Shown piece after piece: positions 1 to 5,931 of a stretch of DNA of 10,833 bases (positions within the stretch are counted from its first letter, which is position 1; every line of letters starts with the position of its first letter). Source of the stretch: an uncultured Clostridium sp. (GTDB lineage: Bacteria > Bacillota > Clostridia > Lachnospirales > Lachnospiraceae); the NCBI GenBank assembly GCA_958349075.1, contig CATWBR010000118.1, positions 1 to 10,833 on the forward strand, read 5' to 3'. The translations under genes and the position numbers were made by a program. The notes beneath the pieces are model-generated. The model saw only the letters and a list, made by a program, of their open reading frames with translations. It was not told the DNA's origin and did not search any database.

Positions 1-57
1 GTATTCTTCTTTCAGCATATCTTTCATCCGGTCTTTAAATGCTGACGGCAGCTCCAT
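1..57 (-). CDS. rsmF: RsmF-like 16S rRNA (cytosine-5) methyltransferase, N-terminal 19 codons only
   Basis: Only the first 19 codons are inside the window, reading MELPSAFKDRMKDMLKEEY; the rest lies beyond the left edge. This opening matches what I recall of the N-terminus of NOL1/NOP2/Sun-family RsmF proteins of Firmicutes (MxLPxxFxxRMKxxLGEEY), which methylate a cytosine of 16S rRNA using SAM. The catalytic cysteines and SAM motifs are off the window, so the call rests on the start alone. The ATG at 57 is supported by AAGGAGACCG immediately upstream (plus-strand 61-70) and by a good promoter further up. It is divergent from the membrane-protein gene that starts at 210 and is probably a core gene unrelated to the catabolic cluster. 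Confidence 0.55.
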   Translation of the reverse strand, partial: MELPSAFKDRMKDMLKEEY

Positions 58-86
58 AATCGGTCTCCTTACTGATTTTTTTTCAA

Positions 87-114
87 TTGAATTATTTTAC
101 CATACTCTTTTAAT
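87..114 (+). promoter_or_regulatory. Candidate promoter for the membrane-protein gene
   Basis: On the plus strand TTGAAT (87-92) and TTTAAT (109-114) are separated by 16 bp. It is a weaker fit than the opposing promoter with which it overlaps, and it would leave a leader of roughly 90 bases before the ATG at 210. If both are real, the two divergent promoters share the same DNA and would compete for polymerase. Confidence 0.3.
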
Positions 115-122
115 TCTTACAA
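94..122 (-). promoter_or_regulatory. Sigma-A promoter for the rsmF-like gene
   Basis: Reading the minus strand, TTGTAA (plus 117-122) is followed by exactly 17 bp and then TAAAAT (plus 94-99). These match the -35 and -10 consensus at 4 and 5 of 6 positions. The implied start of transcription is about 30 bases before the ATG at 57, leaving room for the ribosome binding site. The region is very AT-rich, so chance matches are easier here, but spacing and position relative to the gene are right. Confidence 0.6.
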
Positions 123-209
123 CTTCATAAACAGTGCCCGCGCACATACATATGCCGGACCGCAATGGGGATACTATCTCAGGTGTAATCCGCATTTGGA
201 GGTGGCATC

Positions 210-761
210 ATGGTTTCGGCCGTTTTTTCCTATGTTCTCATACCTTTTTTAACTTTTTTCCTGGCCCGCGGGACCGGTTATTTTACAACCAATTTTTCTT
301 CCATCCGCACCGCTCTGTCGAGGCAGGGGGAATTTCTTCTATGGAGTTTTATAACCGGAATTTACTTCTTTTTTTCGCTTCGGTTAATTCTTATGAAGGC
401 GGGACAGTATTTTTCAACAAAAAAAGAAACCCTGCTGCTCTTCCTCTCCGCCGGCATGATGCTTCTCTTTGTCATCACGCCGTACCTGCCCGCACGGTTT
501 CCTTTTTTATCCTTTATCCATGTAATTACAGCCATTATTTCCACGGTCATGCTCTTTTTCTGCCTTTTGATTCTGGCGCTTAAGCTGTACTTCCGGGAGC
601 CGGAAAAAGGGCGTCCCTGCCTTTTTCTTCTGCTCGCCACAGCCGTATTCTGTATCTCCTCCCTGATTGTTTCGGGGATTATCAACACGGCGATGGAGAT
701 CTGGTTTGTGCTGGCATGCTGCCTCCTGATCCGTGCTTATCTGCGCCTATTTTCCAAATAG
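210..761 (+). CDS. Multi-pass membrane protein of unknown function (183 aa)
   Basis: I do not recognise this family. The protein is almost entirely hydrophobic, with about six likely membrane segments near residues 5-22, 42-62, 74-93, 100-125, 136-157 and 163-180. Short charged connectors lie between them (for example REPEKGR near 128-134), and the C-terminus is basic (RAYLRLFSK). There is no signal peptide distinct from the first membrane segment and no visible enzymatic motif. The ATG at 210 has a strong ribosome binding site (GGAGGTG, about 6 bases upstream), which argues that it is a real gene. The stop codon lies inside the 3' end of the opposing broken herA-like gene, a 15-bp tail-to-tail overlap. 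It stands apart from the catabolic operon, so nothing in the context suggests a job. Confidence 0.7.
   Translation: MVSAVFSYVLIPFLTFFLARGTGYFTTNFSSIRTALSRQGEFLLWSFITGIYFFFSLRLILMKAGQYFSTKKETLLLFLSAGMMLLFVITPYLPARFPFLSFIHVITAIISTVMLFFCLLILALKLYFREPEKGRPCLFLLLATAVFCISSLIVSGIINTAMEIWFVLACCLLIRAYLRLFSK
747..761. other. 15-bp convergent gene overlap formed by an inverted repeat carrying both stop codons
   Basis: The stretch CTATTTTCCAAATAG is an inverted repeat (CTATTT, 3-base loop, AAATAG). Read on the plus strand it ends the membrane-protein gene with TAG; read on the minus strand it ends the herA-like remnant with TAG. Both proteins therefore end in similar tails (LFSK and LFGK). It is too short and AT-rich to be a convincing terminator. 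Confidence 0.6.
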
Positions 762-1510
762 GGTATCCAGAATGCCGCGGCATAGCTGGGAACCGATATT
801 TCCTCCCAGACGTTTTCCGAAGCTGCCCCCGAGCTGTTTACCCAGGTCATTTCCAATCTCCCGGCCAATGGTGCCGGCCGCGCTTTTGGCCGCTCTCGTC
901 ACCGGGGCCATGGCTTTCTTTTTGGCTCTCTCCTGCTCCCTGGCATCCCGGGCCTCTTCCCTGGCTTTCCGCTCTGCCTCCTTCTGCTGCTTTTCATTCT
1001 CCTTATCCTGCAGGACCGCCGCGTTTTCCGCCGCCTTCTGTGCCCGAAGCTTCTCCTGTTCACTGTCTTCCTGCTTCTTTTTTCTCTGCAGGAATTCGTA
1101 GGCGGAATCCCGGTCTATCATCTGCGCATATCTGGAATATAATATGTTTCCGGCAATCTCTTTCTGCCTTATCTCTTCCTCTATGGAGCCCATACGGCTC
1201 TGGGGCGGGAGGATGAAACTCCTCTTTACAACTCCCGGCCGTCCCTCCCCGTCCAGGAAGGACACGAGCGCTTCCCCGATCCCCAGCTCCGTAATCGCCG
1301 TCTCCGTATCGAATTCCGGATTGGCGCGGAAGGAGCGGGCCGCCGCTTTTACCATCTTCATATCGGTAGGCGTATAGGCACGGAGGGCATGCTGAATCCT
1401 GTTTCCAAGCTGTGACAGTACGGAATCGGGGATATCGGACGGCGACTGGGTAATAAAGTAAAGTCCCACCCCTTGGAGCGCACCAGCTTCACCACCTGTT
1501 CTATCTTGCT
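747..1510 (-). pseudogene. Truncated and frameshifted HerA-like (DUF853) ATPase, C-terminal half
   Basis: The remnant encodes the C-terminal half of a HerA-like/DUF853 NTPase (YjgR type), a RecA-fold P-loop ATPase of poorly known role. Recognisable blocks in order are KIEQVVKLVRSKG (about 1469-1509), GVGLYFITQSPSDIPD, QLGNRIQHALRAYTP, ANPEFDTETAITELG and GEALVSFLDG. These are followed by a charged, probably coiled-coil K/E/R/A-rich segment (about 890-1110) and a Gly-rich tail ending GILDTLFGK. Two lesions are visible. First, everything upstream of KIEQ is missing, including the Walker A and Walker B regions expected in the roughly 500-residue family; the upstream DNA is instead the 3' end of the MFS gene. 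Second, the KIEQVVKLVRSKG block is in a different frame from the rest: the plus-strand run CCCC at 1469-1472 (GGGG on the coding strand) is one base short of what would join SKG to GVGLYF. No start codon or ribosome binding site suits the fragment, so it is very likely non-functional. Confidence 0.85.
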
Positions 1511-2769
1511 GCAAAGACCAAATCATCGTCTCTGCGGACGCTGTGTGACCTTCCGTACCGGAATACATAGAAAGCCATGGCGGCGGCAAGCAGTCCCGTC
1601 GCCGCCAGGAAGCCGAATATCAGCGGATATCCTCCTCCCTGGTAACGATCCAGCCAGGCCCCGAACAGCACCGAATATACGGCGTCAGGCAGGTATCCGA
1701 TAATCGATATAATCCCAATCACCGTGCCGGTCATCGACTTCGGGATCCCTACTTCCGCAACGACAGAGGAGATGACACCATAGGTCATCATGACGACCGC
1801 TCCCGGTATCAGCGTATAAAAGCTGGCAAGCCCCGCATTCATTCCCTTCGGAAGAACCAGTACGATTCCAAACAAAACCGCCGTAAGCGTAAATGCGGTG
1901 CATAGCCATTTGCTCGTAGACTTAAAACATTTATCCGCAATCAGGCCGCCGACCGGAGCAAGCAGCAGAAGAAGGTAGGTTCTCACTGCCGAGAGGAGAC
2001 CGGAATCCACCATGGATATCCCCACCACCTCCGTCAGATACGGATTAAAATACGACGTGCTCATATAGAAGCCGTAGCCACAGAACATGATCGCGGAGAT
2101 GACCCAGACCACCGGATTTTTGAGCAGTTTTCCCACATCTGTCATCCGGAATTTCGGTTCTCCGCCGTCAGCCCCTGCTTTTCCGTCCTCCTCCCTGAGG
2201 AGAACCAACAGAAGCACCGCCACGATAATGGGAACAATGCCGCCGAATACGCAGGCACGGAAGAAGCCGCTCTCCATGTCGGCCCCCGTATTGTAAACGA
2301 GAACGGCAGCGGCATTCACGGCCGCAGCGGCGATGCCGTTGCACGCATAGTAAAGACCGTACAGAAATCCCTGTTCTTCCTCGGTGCCTATGATTCTTAC
2401 CGTCTTAAGAAGAGCCGCCCATACGACAAACCCCGTGCTGAATGCAAGTCCCATCCAGATAATCATGGAGATGACAAAATTTTTCATTGTAAACAGGTAC
2501 AAAAATACAAAGGCCGAAGTCCCAAGACAGGACCAGGACAATGCTTTTCTCGGTGAAATCCGATCGGCCAGTATCCCACCGGGCAGATACAGAATCACAT
2601 TTCCGATTGTGTACATGGTCATAAGGTACCCCGACTGTGTGTTGGTGATATTCATACAGGCAATATGGGCATCATAAAAAACGTATTTGATATAGGGCAG
2701 GAAATAAATAGAACCTCCCGCCAGTCCCAGTGTAATAATAAGCAGATATTTCCTGAATTTACCATTCAT
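1501..2769 (-). CDS. Major facilitator superfamily (MFS) transporter
   Basis: A 422-residue, 12-segment inner-membrane carrier of the MFS. The loop between helices 2 and 3 has the family signature GGILADRISPRKA (residues 64-76), and the second half repeats it as GGLIADKCFKS (274-284). A hydrophilic central loop (about 191-215, REEDGKAGADGGEPKFR) separates the halves. The segment GTEEEQGFLYGLYYACNG (128-145) resembles sugar-phosphate/organic-anion MFS carriers, but the substrate cannot be told. The ATG at 2769 is preceded by AGGAGGGG and overlaps the last 11 bases of the upstream pepD-type gene, so the two are probably translationally coupled. The last residues after helix 12 (DDDLVFAAR) and the TAG stop run into the truncated herA-like sequence. 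The native tail may therefore have been replaced, though the 12 helices look complete. Co-transcribed with the dipeptidase, it is the likely importer of that enzyme's substrate or an exporter of products. Confidence 0.85.
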   Translation of the reverse strand: MNGKFRKYLLIITLGLAGGSIYFLPYIKYVFYDAHIACMNITNTQSGYLMTMYTIGNVILYLPGGILADRISPRKALSWSCLGTSAFVFLYLFTMKNFVISMIIWMGLAFSTGFVVWAALLKTVRIIGTEEEQGFLYGLYYACNGIAAAAVNAAAVLVYNTGADMESGFFRACVFGGIVPIIVAVLLLVLLREEDGKAGADGGEPKFRMTDVGKLLKNPVVWVISAIMFCGYGFYMSTSYFNPYLTEVVGISMVDSGLLSAVRTYLLLLLAPVGGLIADKCFKSTSKWLCTAFTLTAVLFGIVLVLPKGMNAGLASFYTLIPGAVVMMTYGVISSVVAEVGIPKSMTGTVIGIISIIGYLPDAVYSVLFGAWLDRYQGGGYPLIFGFLAATGLLAAAMAFYVFRYGRSHSVRRDDDLVFAAR

Positions 2770-4240
2770 TTCCGTTTCCCCTCCTATTCGGTTCCATTTG
2801 CTTTATTTTTGTCAGGACCGCATCCAGAAGTCTGAATATCTTTCCCACAGAAGCCATCTCTACCGCCTCTTTAACCGTGTGCGCCCCCACAATCGTCGGA
2901 CCGATGGAAATTGCTTCTTTCACGGAAGGACAGTTTTTCATGATAATACCACACTCCACGCCCGCATGGACATTTTCCAGAACCGGCTCACAGCCAAAGC
3001 TTTCCCTGTAAGCCTCACAGAGAATTCCCGTGAGCTTTGACTCCTTTTTATAAGTCCAGGCGGGATATTCGTCTTTGATTACGCTCCCTGCGCCAAATCG
3101 TTTTCCCAGACGGCAGATGCGTTCTGCCTCGTCCTTGTACCAGGATTCATAGGAGGATCTAAGGCTGAGCTCTATCGTCAGCACCCTCTTTTGTCCGCCG
3201 TTCTCCCTTACGGAGGCAAGGTTTACAGAGGAACAGATAAATTCCTCCGTCCTGCTTTTCACCCCATGGGGCAGATTCTCCATCAGTAAAAGGAGCCTCT
3301 CCCTGCATGATGGCGCATATCTCACTCGTTCTTTCACATCCTGATTTTTCTCTATGTTCAGAGTGAGTTCCTCTTCTTCACCGCTCCATTCATTCAAGCG
3401 TTGCTCCATAAAGAGAGCGGCCTGTTTTTCTAGTAAGATGGTATCTTCAACCAGAATCACGGCCGAGGCCTCCGAAGGTATCGCATTGGAACGGCTGCCG
3501 CCTTCCAGGGCGGAAAGTTCCCACGAAGATTCATCAAGCGACCGCAGGAACCGGATAAGAAGACCGATGGCATTTTCCCTTTTCTTCCCAATCTCCAGGC
3601 CGGAATGGCCGCCCTTACCGCCCCGGACGGCGACCGTTACAAATTCTTTTTTCCCCGCCTTTTCCTCTGTCACGGGAAATTCAAGCAGGACAGAGATTCC
3701 TCCCGCCGCTCCGATTGTAAAAACACCCTCCTTCTCACTGTCCAGGTTAATCATCCATTCTCCGCTCAGGACCTCACCGTTCAGCGCCTCGGCGCCTTCC
3801 ATCGTCTCCTCCTCGTTGGATGTAAAAACGGCTTCCAGGGGCGGATAATCCCCACCCTTATTTAACAGTGCAAGTATTAATGCCATTCCGATTCCGTTAT
3901 CGGCTCCCAGCGTTGTTCCCGATGCCCTCATATAGCCGTCTTCCTCGTGAATCCCATGCGGAACCTTTTCTCTTTCCGCCTGCGGGTTTTCCGTCTCCCA
4001 GACCATATCCGTATGAGCCTGCAAAATGACGGAAGGACAGCCGGCTTCTCTTTTCCCCTGTCTCAGTATCACATTATTGTGTCCGTCCCGGAATACGCCA
4101 AGCCCCAGTCTTTTCCCCCTTGATTCCAGGTAATCGGCAATCCTCTCTTCTTCATAGGACGGCCTTGGAATTTCCGCTATCTCCCTGAAACAGTCAAGGA
4201 CGCGTTCCACTTCATCTTCCTGATTCTTTCTTCCTCCCAT
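2759..4240 (-). CDS. pepD: Aminoacyl-histidine dipeptidase / PepD-type M20C metallopeptidase
   Basis: The 493-residue product is a cytosolic di-zinc peptidase of the M20C family (PepD, Xaa-His/broad dipeptidase), about the length of E. coli PepD. Metal and catalytic motifs, numbered from the chosen start: H76 in QAHTDM, D114 in GADNGIG, catalytic E143 with E144 in TSNEEET, D167 in LDSEKEG, and H454 in GAHTVKEA. The GGKGGHSGLEIG block marks the inserted lid/dimerisation domain, and PRPSYEEE near the N-terminus is also typical. I start at the ATG at 4240 rather than the upstream ATG at 4390. The additional 50 residues (MAFFPVSGIWF...) have no family counterpart and are read out of frame through the permease remnant, whereas MGGRKNQEDEVERVLDCFREI matches the family N-terminus. 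AAGGAG lies about 12 bases upstream, a rather long spacing. The gene is 34 bases after the permease remnant and overlaps the MFS gene by 11 bp. Confidence 0.92.
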   Translation of the reverse strand: MGGRKNQEDEVERVLDCFREIAEIPRPSYEEERIADYLESRGKRLGLGVFRDGHNNVILRQGKREAGCPSVILQAHTDMVWETENPQAEREKVPHGIHEEDGYMRASGTTLGADNGIGMALILALLNKGGDYPPLEAVFTSNEEETMEGAEALNGEVLSGEWMINLDSEKEGVFTIGAAGGISVLLEFPVTEEKAGKKEFVTVAVRGGKGGHSGLEIGKKRENAIGLLIRFLRSLDESSWELSALEGGSRSNAIPSEASAVILVEDTILLEKQAALFMEQRLNEWSGEEEELTLNIEKNQDVKERVRYAPSCRERLLLLMENLPHGVKSRTEEFICSSVNLASVRENGGQKRVLTIELSLRSSYESWYKDEAERICRLGKRFGAGSVIKDEYPAWTYKKESKLTGILCEAYRESFGCEPVLENVHAGVECGIIMKNCPSVKEAISIGPTIVGAHTVKEAVEMASVGKIFRLLDAVLTKIKQMEPNRRGNGNEW

Positions 4241-4274
4241 TATATCACTCTTCTCCTTCTTTTTTCGTTCTGCC

Positions 4275-4578
4275 TCACCGCATTTTATTTTTGAACTGTA
4301 AACTCTGGGCCGCAGTGTAAATAAACATGGCTGCTGCAATGCACACAATAGGCACCGGAACCATATCCCCGAAACCGGAAAAAAAGCCAAGTCCCACCGG
4401 CCGTTCCGTTATTGCAAGCCCCATGGCCAACGGCCAGGCCGCTCAGGCCAAATCCTTCCCCCAGCCACACCATTCCCTGTTCCAGCCATGTTTTTCTGGC
4501 TTCAGCGGGAACCGGCGTCTTCTCATAATCATTATATTTTTCCTCCAGGAAATTCCCTGGTTCCGGCCCTTTCTCCAT
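4275..4578 (-). pseudogene. NCS1 cytosine-permease-like (CodB) gene with a large internal deletion
   Basis: The start is intact: AAAGGAGGGG precedes ATG at 4578, 14 bases after the DUF917 stop. The first about 52 residues (EKYNDYEKTPVPAEARKTW, then LEQGMVWLGEGFGLSGLAVG) match the N-terminus of NCS1 cytosine/purine permeases. The reading frame then turns to nonsense (HGACNNGTAGG...) and stops at 4285. In a second frame, open from just after a TGA at 4443-4445 down to a TGA at 4275-4277, the DNA encodes AWPLAMGLAITERP, VGLGFFSGFGDMVPVP and IVCIAAAMFIYTAAQ. That resembles the last two helices of CodB (its VPV...G.A..Y block). So the 5' and 3' ends of one permease gene remain, joined near 4425-4445, with roughly 300 residues of the usual 400-plus missing and a frame change at the joint. 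A short membrane peptide could still be made, but transport is not credible. This is my alignment by memory; a profile search would settle it. Confidence 0.75.
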
Positions 4579-4592
4579 CTCATCCCCTCCTT

Positions 4593-5681
4593 TTACCGCT
4601 CCAGGAATACGCAGTCCTCGTCAAATCCAAAGAACCTCGGATTCAGGATTTCCAGCGCTCTCTCCGTTTTCCAGAGTTCATGGCAGGGAAATCCCAGGAC
4701 GCATAGCTCCATTCCCTCCTTGCAGTTGGGGTTTGTGACGGGCATCCCCGTCTTCTGCTCCAGCACGCAGATGAGATCCGGGCAGGTCAGGCGCAGTTTC
4801 CCGTCCACCCACATCATCATGTTTTCGTTCTTGTACCAGACCCTGGCGCTGCTCCCCGCATCATTCCCGGTTCCGTCCAGCCAGATATTGCCGTAGGTAA
4901 AACCATCACGGTTCTCCCAGTCCGTTTGAGCGGAAGCTCGTCCGGTAAACAAAAGTTTGCCCCCGGCTGCTTTCAGGACGGCTTCGATCGGATCTTCCCC
5001 TCTCTCCTCCGCTAATCTTCGCGCCTGACCAACTTGACAGGCTTTTGACAAGGCTCCCGGGATTACCGATTTTCGAAGCTCCCTTCCCTTCATCGGATGA
5101 TCCGTCATACCGACCGCCCCGTTTGTCGCCACCGCCATAAAGCGGGTGAGGGCTTCAGCCCTGGCATCCTCCCGCACAACGGGAATGATGGCTACATCCC
5201 CGTAAATTGTCCCCACCGCCAGGGGGGTGATAGGCTGTCCCGTCACATAAAAGGTCGAAAACTGCAGCTCCGGCACCGCTCTGCCCGCCGCATCGGCATC
5301 CACGATGAACTTGCCCGTCTTCGCGGCCATCGCCATGACCTCACCCGTATTCCCCGCCCCGTATTCGATCGATACAAGGCCGTGGAAGCTCGTTTCCATA
5401 TAGTTTTCAAGCGCTTCCACAGAAAGGGCGATATCGCTTCCGTCAAACAGGTCTTCCTCCGCCTCCTGCTCCTCCGGTACCATGCAGCCACAGTAATACG
5501 GACTTGCATAATATGATTCGTCCTCAATCTCACCGAAATCCAGCAGATTAAACTCATGGCCCCTGTTCCATTCACGCTCCACCGCGCCCATGCCTTCCGC
5601 CAGGGAACCGCCTCCGCCCGTCCCCATAATTGCGCATCCCGTCATAATATCCTTTAATTCCTGTAACCCCAGTTTTCTCAT
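4593..5681 (-). CDS. DUF917 family protein (S-methyl-thiohydantoin desulfurase-type)
   Basis: The 362-residue product belongs to DUF917, which I recall being renamed the S-methyl-thiohydantoin desulfurase (S-Me-THD) family. Members often sit beside hydantoinase genes, NCS1 permeases and PucR regulators. Visible signatures: the glycine-rich GTGGGGS (20-26), EYGAGNTGE (106-114), DADAAGRAVPELQ (128-140) and TDHPMKGRE (193-201), followed by a beta-rich C-terminal part ending in FGFDEDCVFLER. No signal peptide or membrane segment is present, so it should be cytosolic. I start at ATG 5681, because MRKLGLQELKDIMTGCAIMG matches the family start and GGAGAGGAG lies about 7 bases upstream. An ATG at 5798 would only add an arginine-rich stretch read from the promoter region. 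It is the first gene of the operon and is divergent from pucR. The exact reaction in this organism is not known; hydantoin-like or pyrimidine-like ring compounds are the likely substrate class. Confidence 0.85.
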   Translation of the reverse strand: MRKLGLQELKDIMTGCAIMGTGGGGSLAEGMGAVEREWNRGHEFNLLDFGEIEDESYYASPYYCGCMVPEEQEAEEDLFDGSDIALSVEALENYMETSFHGLVSIEYGAGNTGEVMAMAAKTGKFIVDADAAGRAVPELQFSTFYVTGQPITPLAVGTIYGDVAIIPVVREDARAEALTRFMAVATNGAVGMTDHPMKGRELRKSVIPGALSKACQVGQARRLAEERGEDPIEAVLKAAGGKLLFTGRASAQTDWENRDGFTYGNIWLDGTGNDAGSSARVWYKNENMMMWVDGKLRLTCPDLICVLEQKTGMPVTNPNCKEGMELCVLGFPCHELWKTERALEILNPRFFGFDEDCVFLER

Positions 5682-5747
5682 TTTCTTTCTCCTCTCCTGT
5701 CTCTCTGCAGATGCTATAATGTGCCGCCGCACTGTTTTCATAGTTCT

Positions 5748-5790
5748 ATTGTACTGTCTGCGCTCTGCCGGTTCATCATGATAAAGTACA
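5748..5790 (-). promoter_or_regulatory. Weak candidate promoter region for the DUF917 operon
   Basis: Reading the minus strand, TACAAT (plus 5748-5753) is a fair -10 box about 60 bases before the DUF917 start, but the hexamer 17 bp upstream (ATGAAC) is a poor -35. A poor -35 is common at promoters that need an activator, which would fit dependence on the divergently encoded PucR protein. Between the two genes also lies an imperfect 14-bp palindrome, TTCATCATGATAAA (5772-5785), next to this site. Confidence 0.3.
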
Positions 5791-5807
5791 AAAAACAAGA
5801 GCTTATT

Positions 5808-5822
5808 TTGTAATAATTACAA
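5808..5822. promoter_or_regulatory. Perfect 15-bp palindrome, candidate PucR operator
   Basis: TTGTAATAATTACAA has two perfect 7-bp arms (TTGTAAT / ATTACAA) around a central A. It lies between the divergent DUF917 and pucR genes, 8 bases upstream of the pucR -35 box. That is where a dimeric helix-turn-helix regulator would bind to control one or both promoters. Binding by the PucR protein is inferred from position only. Confidence 0.5.
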
Positions 5823-5830
5823 CCGCCTTC

Positions 5831-5859
5831 TTGACATGGATTTCCCCCTGTCCCATAAT
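5831..5859 (+). promoter_or_regulatory. Sigma-A promoter for the PucR-family regulator
   Basis: TTGACA (5831-5836, perfect -35) is followed by a 17-bp spacer and CATAAT (5854-5859, 5 of 6). Transcription would begin near 5866, giving a leader of about 65 bases before the ATG at 5932. This is the strongest promoter visible in the window. Confidence 0.8.
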
Positions 5860-5879
5860 AACTACAGGACATCTGATTG

Positions 5880-5895
5880 TTTCTGTTAACAGGAA
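5880..5895. promoter_or_regulatory. Palindrome in the pucR leader, second candidate operator
   Basis: The 10-bp core CTGTTAACAG (5883-5892) is a perfect palindrome. With the flanking TT/AA it extends to a 16-bp imperfect one with a single mismatched pair. It lies just downstream of the predicted pucR transcription start, a position suited to autorepression. Function is inferred. Confidence 0.4.
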
Positions 5896-5931
5896 TCCGA
5901 CAACCGATATAACAATCGAAAGGACACTTTT

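Noticed and set aside
108..122. 13 of 15 match, on the minus strand, to the candidate PucR palindrome, at the rsmF promoter
   Set aside because: It coincides with the -35 box in very AT-rich DNA and the two mismatches break the symmetry; most likely chance.
772..783. 12-bp palindrome ATGCCGCGGCAT
   Set aside because: Lies in the coding 3' end of the herA-like remnant, is short, and has no U-tract or partner repeat.
4241..4390. Upstream extension of the PepD frame (50 extra residues from an ATG at 4390)
   Set aside because: It reads through the permease remnant in a third frame, has no family counterpart, and the ATG at 4240 matches the PepD N-terminus.
5715..5720. Perfect TATAAT on the plus strand near the DUF917 start
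   Set aside because: No suitable -35 upstream on that strand and more than 200 bases before pucR, which already has a better promoter.
5682..5798. Upstream extension of the DUF917 frame (39 extra residues)
   Set aside because: Arginine-rich, spans the promoter region, and ATG 5681 has a proper ribosome binding site and the family start.
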